The notes below the pieces were generated by a model that saw only the letters and a list, made by a program, of their open reading frames with translations, did no database searches and was not told the origin of the DNA. The translations under genes and the position numbers were made by a program. This document shows, one piece after another, positions 59,665 to 64,000 of a stretch of DNA of 64,000 bases. Each line of letters opens with the position of its first letter. Within the stretch, counting starts at the first letter, position 1. The stretch is from Lytechinus variegatus (taxonomy: Eukaryota; Echinodermata; Echinoidea; Temnopleuroida; Toxopneustidae). The stretch is taken from assembly GCF_018143015.1 (NCBI RefSeq), contig NC_054741.1, forward strand, positions 61,501,197 through 61,565,196, in the 5' to 3' direction.

Positions 59665-60318
59665 TGTGAAGCGGGGGCTGGTTAGTATGCAATGGGAATA
59701 ATCCAATCTCCACTTACCGACTTTATGCGTGTAGAGGTCCGACAGACAATCCTCCAATATGACAAATTGTTACAAATATTGCACGATCCCAATGACACAG
59801 AATCACACAAGATTATATCCCAAAAACTTACTTGGCTAGCACAAGCGGTATTTGAGTTTCCTCTTGCAAATGCCGGAGAAAAAAAGGGTAGTACACAAAT
59901 TTGAAATGATATACGGTGGCGACGAAATGGATGAATTTTCTCCAAGTGAAAAGAAAGAGATCCACACCAGTATTACGGATTTGCTGACTTTCTCAAAAAT
60001 GCGTGTTTACTGGATAAGAAAACTTTGAGAAGTGCTTAGAAAAGAAAGTGGTAGTTTTCATCCCAAATGAGATGCAGCATGCAAAAACAATGAACAAAGA
60101 GAGAGAGAGGGGAGAGAGAGGTACCAATTCGGAGAATTCGGGTGAGTCACAGGTGAATGTGCTGTGCTGAGTGTCATTCTTGACCGCTTGTTGACATGTT
60201 TATTAAACAGGGAGTGGAAGTAACTCGATATCGAAGGGTAATGTCCTCTCAAAGGTGATGAGTAATAGAAGGCAAAGTTGAGAAATGAAGTAGGATGAAA
60301 TTTGGAAAATACTACAAG
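59665..60318 (+). repeat. dispersed repeat, copy 2 of 2
   Basis: Inverted match of 9085-9732. Here the frame 59692-59904 is open for 70 residues (MGIIQSPLTDFMRVEVRQTI... then LQILHDPNDTES); no family is recognised. A GAGAGA tract lies near 60100. Confidence 0.7.
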
Positions 60319-61096
60319 TGCTATATTTTCAAGACCCAGAAACTTTACTCTAATTAATTAAGGAGTGGACATAGTTCAATTCAATATGCTTTATGAACTA
60401 ATATACACGAAGAAATATAAATTCAAAATTTCCTAAATCAGTCGGCAATCAGTGAATTGTTCATCTTGTGGGAATACCATATAAAGAAACCGTAAGGGTA
60501 TCTCATTTGGGGGGGATGCGACTATAATAGACGAGAGACTCGATATGAGGAGGAAAGCGGATGATAATTGAAGAGGAGCGCTGAGGAGGAGCTAGGAGGC
60601 CGGAGGATCGAGAAGGAGAAATTCGGGAGGAGATGAAGCCGAAGAAGACCCCCCCCCCCCCACACACACATGATATCTTATCAACTGTTCTCCCAGCGGT
60701 CCGTTCAATTAGAGGTAAAATAAGAAAGGGAAAGAACAGGAAAAAAAGAAAAAAAAACAGCCATTGAGCCCCTCTCACAAACTCTACTTCAGTGGGGTCC
60801 AAAACATGTCTTGTTTTTCGTTAAATTGTGTAATATGTCTCTTGATTGGTTTAAATAAAACTTGAACTTTAAACTTGAACTTGGATGGAGGTAGCCGCCG
60901 CTCGTAGTGCGTGCGCTCTCGATCGCCGGATCACGAACTCTAGCTATGCTAGCTAGTAATCATACTCATACATGTAGATGCAAATCGATCCATGCTTTTG
61001 TCACTGGGATTAAGGAAGGTTACGTCTCTATCTTCAAAACTTTTTCTGAGAAAGAATATAAGTTTCCAGAGCTTACAGCGACAATATCACCTTACG
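60319..61096 (+). promoter_or_regulatory. upstream region of the BUD23 orthologue
   Basis: Contains a purine-rich stretch (60520-60640) and a C run with CACACA (60650-60670). The CpG-rich segment 60890-60950 (GCCGCCGCTCGTAGTGCGTG) is a plausible promoter. No TATA box is evident. Confidence 0.35.
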
Positions 61097-61141
61097 ATGG
61101 CCTCCAATCGTAGACCAGAACATACAGCTCCTCCAGAACTG
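61097..61141 (+). CDS. bud23: BUD23 (WBSCR22) orthologue, first coding exon
   Basis: ATG 61097 encodes MASNRRPEHTAPPEL and ends exactly at the donor GTAATG in phase 0. Human BUD23 begins MASRGRRPEHGGPPEL, so eleven or more of 15 residues agree after a one-residue gap. BUD23 is the nuclear methyltransferase that makes N7-methylguanosine in 18S rRNA with its partner TRMT112. The next exon (human FYDETEARKY...) was not found before the end of the window, so the first intron exceeds 2.8 kb. Confidence 0.8.
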
Positions 61142-62660
61142 GTAATGATTTTGAAGAGAAACACAGGATGAAGAGTAATTCGAAAAATATTTTGGCCCAG
61201 TCCCATACACTAGAAATTATGTTTGTAAAAGTGAGTCGAGATCGAGCTAGGAATATTTTTAAGATCGGTGTATAGTGACGTATTGTATTACCGGACACTA
61301 TCATATTTCCGGACGCGCATATAACTGCGTAGGAAATCAATTTCGTACCGTAAGACATCCGCAGTTCAATATCACAGATCAATTCAAAGAACGAGATTGC
61401 AAAAACAAGGCGAAAATATAACTTTCACCTTATTTTTCTCTAAAAATGACAGAAAATGCTTGAAATAACATATAACACAGTTCTGGCATTAACAATTGAT
61501 CCCAATTGATCTATTTTCTGATTGAAATACGGACCTGATTTGCCGAATTTCAATCTCGTACGCTCCATCGATTAAATCGTCGACGGCTAGTTCTCAATGT
61601 TCCCGGTACCCCGGCCGGCCGTGCGCGAGGTTTACCGTGTTGGAGAGCCATCAATGATCGACAGCGCATCGATAGAACTTAACTTGATGACTGAGTCTTA
61701 CGATATGAACGAGCATCATTAACACTTGGAAGTGCAATATCGAACGCGCAATAAAAAAAAGGAAATTAGTTAGCAAACGCAAATTTATAACAAAGATCTG
61801 ATCAGAATCGTTATAAGAAAGCAAACAAAAACTTAGAATTTACTCATGAGATGATATAATCTCGAAAAAAATCACACCAATTCTTTCTTAGATCATTATA
61901 ATCAAGAATATTTTTACCCGTCCGGCGCGCGTCCGGAATTACAATATAATTTGTCACGCACGAAAATAATTGTTTTTCGCGGAGGGGTATGCGGCAAGTG
62001 CGGTGCAAAGAAAATGGTTGGAAAATATAAAATAATTTCATCATATTCATGATTTTCAGAATATTTGGAATAGCAAGTGATAATTTTTCTTGATTGTATT
62101 TCCTCTAGTTGTCTTTTTTAAAGCACTGAAATGAAAGTGTCCGGCAATAGGATACACTGCCATACTGATCGTGTTAGAAGTTAGATGCCCTGACACTTTA
62201 GCAGATAAACACATGATCCTTCTCTTTAGATTGTCTCACATTTCATGCATTGAATAGCCAAAAATTATTGTGAATAATTTATTTTTTCTAATATTGTCTG
62301 ACAATGACTGAATCTGAGACTGAGTGACAGTCTGTCACTTTAGTTTGTGCCATTGACATTGTCATTGACAATTATTAATCCAGCTTACCTCAACTCTCAA
62401 GCGAAGTTCGTGCAGGCTCCACTTCACTACTGCTGCACTACACTCCACCTACCGAACTTCGGGACGGTGAACTCGATCAGATATTCCAAGTGACAAAGGT
62501 GGCATGGAAATGTTATTTATTGTAAAAACTACAGAAAACAATATGATAAGAAAGAAAAATAGCTTAATTTCTTACTCTTCACCCATATTTCACTCCGTAT
62601 CCATTCGGTTATCCTCAAAATTGGTGATTTTGGGCCAGTATCTTTTCCTCACATGTATTA
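61142..62660. other. first intron of the BUD23 orthologue
   Basis: No supported exon or repeat ends. Moderately CpG-rich to about 61650 (GGCCGGCCGTGCGCGAGG near 61615), AT-rich afterwards. Confidence 0.4.
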
Positions 62661-62790
62661 TTCACGGCCGATTTCAAAACATCTCATGCGATCGATCGCA
62701 GGTCAAACAGCATAACCGATCGATCGCATGTGATGTTCTGTAATCCTTTTGTAATCGATCGCATGCGATGTTTTGTAATCGGCCGTGAAT
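62661..62790. repeat. 130-bp palindromic repeat
   Basis: TTCACGGCCGATTTCAAAAC at the left pairs with GTAATCGGCCGTGAA at the right. Inside are several GATCGATCGCATG motifs. A small MITE. Confidence 0.65.
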
Positions 62791-62802
62791 ATTACGGAAT
62801 GA

Positions 62803-62860
62803 CTGGTTTTAGACACCAGACATTTTGATGGCATGGGTTCGAATCCCACCGCTGCCACCA
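62803..62860 (+). pseudogene. tRNA-Leu-like 3' half ending in CCA
   Basis: CTGGT-TTTAGAC-ACCAG folds as an anticodon stem-loop with anticodon TAG (Leu). After a variable region come GTGGGTTCGAATCCCAC-like TPsiC sequence (TGGGTTCGAATCCCA) and the acceptor strand CGCTGCC plus CCA. The 5' half (D arm, acceptor 5' strand) is missing, so it is not a working gene. An encoded CCA points to a reverse-transcribed tRNA fragment or SINE part. Confidence 0.6.
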
Positions 62861-63573
62861 GTTATAACATGAACATTTGAACACTCCAAAATCATAAACT
62901 CTTGCACTTCAGTCTCCTATGCTCTCCTGTAAGTTCTACTCTACTCTAGTTTAATTATACAAAGCTCTCCTTTGGAGAGCTTTGGAGAATTAAATTAGAA
63001 TTATTAAACTGAACACAGAATAAATTAGAACTGAACATGATGAAGTCCAGATCAGCACTGCATTTACTTTCCAATCTAATCTTCTGGGAAGTTCTGCCAA
63101 TGTACCCACATTGGATAATCATAGAAATCAACCAATCAAAGACAAGGAAAATGGTATGAACTATAAAATGAACTAAACCTTTTCAGTCAGACTGCAGGTC
63201 CCAAGAAAGTGGCTTCTTTCATCCAAGTGATATTCATGACTTGAGATGTTTTGCATATTTAATGAGCTTGATGCGGACCCAAACACCTCTTTTCATTCGG
63301 TCATTGCTGCTCTAATTGTGCATCGAATTTTATGAATTTGGTACCATTGTAAAGAAGAATCATTCTATAAGGTCATGTGTTTGGATTTCTTCAAAAATTT
63401 TGTAATATAGGTTAAAATTTTGATCTAAAATATGCTACAAAATAAATATTTTCACCTGACAAAAGCTGCTATTTTCACACTTTATTTTTGTTTGAGCCCA
63501 AATGATTTTTATATCATGATAAAGCTGAATATGTATGCTTTGAAATGATATAGGTTTCAAAATAAGAATTGGC
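62861..63573. other. no gene seen
   Basis: AT-rich intron sequence; CTCTCCTTTGGAGAG near 62966 is a short hairpin. Confidence 0.35.
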
Positions 63574-63864
63574 TTAATCGGGTCAAGATCACACTTTTCA
63601 TTTGCCAAGTACGTAAAGCAGCTTGAAAACAAGATTACTGCTCTCTGATTGGTCAAAGAGACCACACAATAGCAAATTCCAATGGTTCCAGTGCCTGGGT
63701 TCATGGGAAGGTCACACTTCCCATGTGGTAATCTCCTCAAATTACCCGCACCTGTTATGTAAACCTTATCCAGCCAATCAGAACTCTGGATTTCATGCAA
63801 GTACAAAATTTCAGAAATCTCGTCTTGTACCTTGGTGGGAAAAGTGTGATCTTGACCCGATTAA
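63574..63864. mobile_element. MITE with 28-bp inverted ends
   Basis: TTAATCGGGTCAAGATCACA at the left and its exact complement at the right (63837-63864). Inside, GGAAGGTCACACTTCCCATG forms a second hairpin. 291 bp, non-coding. Confidence 0.75.
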
Positions 63865-64000
63865 AAGGTGCCGCATATCAAGAGTGGCATTGTGAGAAAG
63901 TACATGTACAGATGTTCAGCTTTATGGTTATATAGATATCATTGAGGCTCATAATAAAAAGTTTTGCACAATTTGCAAAAGAAAACAGAGGAAGAAAATT

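Noticed and set aside
62831-62860. Primer-binding site of an LTR element on the minus strand
   Set aside because: The match extends past a primer site through the anticodon stem, and no LTR with TG..CA ends was seen next to it.

Overview
The window is animal nuclear DNA: long introns with GT/AG splice sites, no prokaryotic gene layout, and dense nested DNA transposons. Dispersed repeats built on TGACCTTTGACCT, long foldback elements and the MITE families seen here point to a deuterostome, most likely a sea urchin (inference from repeat style and gene content). I see no convincing LTR element, LINE, CRISPR array or functional RNA gene.

Layout. 1-10.4 kb is a transposon graveyard: a transposase fragment at 100-663, a 3.3-kb P-superfamily element (3623-6922) with terminal inverted repeats and target duplication, two small MITEs, and a RAG1-like C-terminal remnant (8235-9047). 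10.47-32.2 kb holds one complete host gene on the minus strand, the MPHOSPH9 (M-phase phosphoprotein 9) orthologue: 20 coding exons, 3939 bp, 1312 residues, with all splice phases agreeing. Its introns carry piggyBac, Tc1/mariner and hAT-like MITEs, a tRNA-derived SINE, nuclear-receptor-like satellite repeats and a partial exon duplication. 35.03-44.40 kb is a 9.4-kb foldback element with arms of 2 kb or more, filled in the middle with GAT/GGA simple repeats. 47.48-59.40 kb is an 11.9-kb inserted element with CGGCAGAAGGGCGC motifs at both ends, which splits a MITE into two halves 12 kb apart. Inside it is a plus-strand spliced gene model (49172-54203) with a possible Tudor-like start, a Cys/His-rich module and fifteen 17-residue repeats. 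At the right edge, 61097-61141 is the first coding exon of a BUD23 (WBSCR22) orthologue that continues beyond the window.

The two host genes are unrelated in known role (centriole/cilium control; 18S rRNA methylation) and are not arranged as a unit. The most interesting material is the mobile DNA: a RAG1 N-terminal-like zinc module on a P-type transposase, lying 3 kb from a RAG1 C-terminal-like remnant, and the 11.9-kb element that appears to carry an intron-containing gene.
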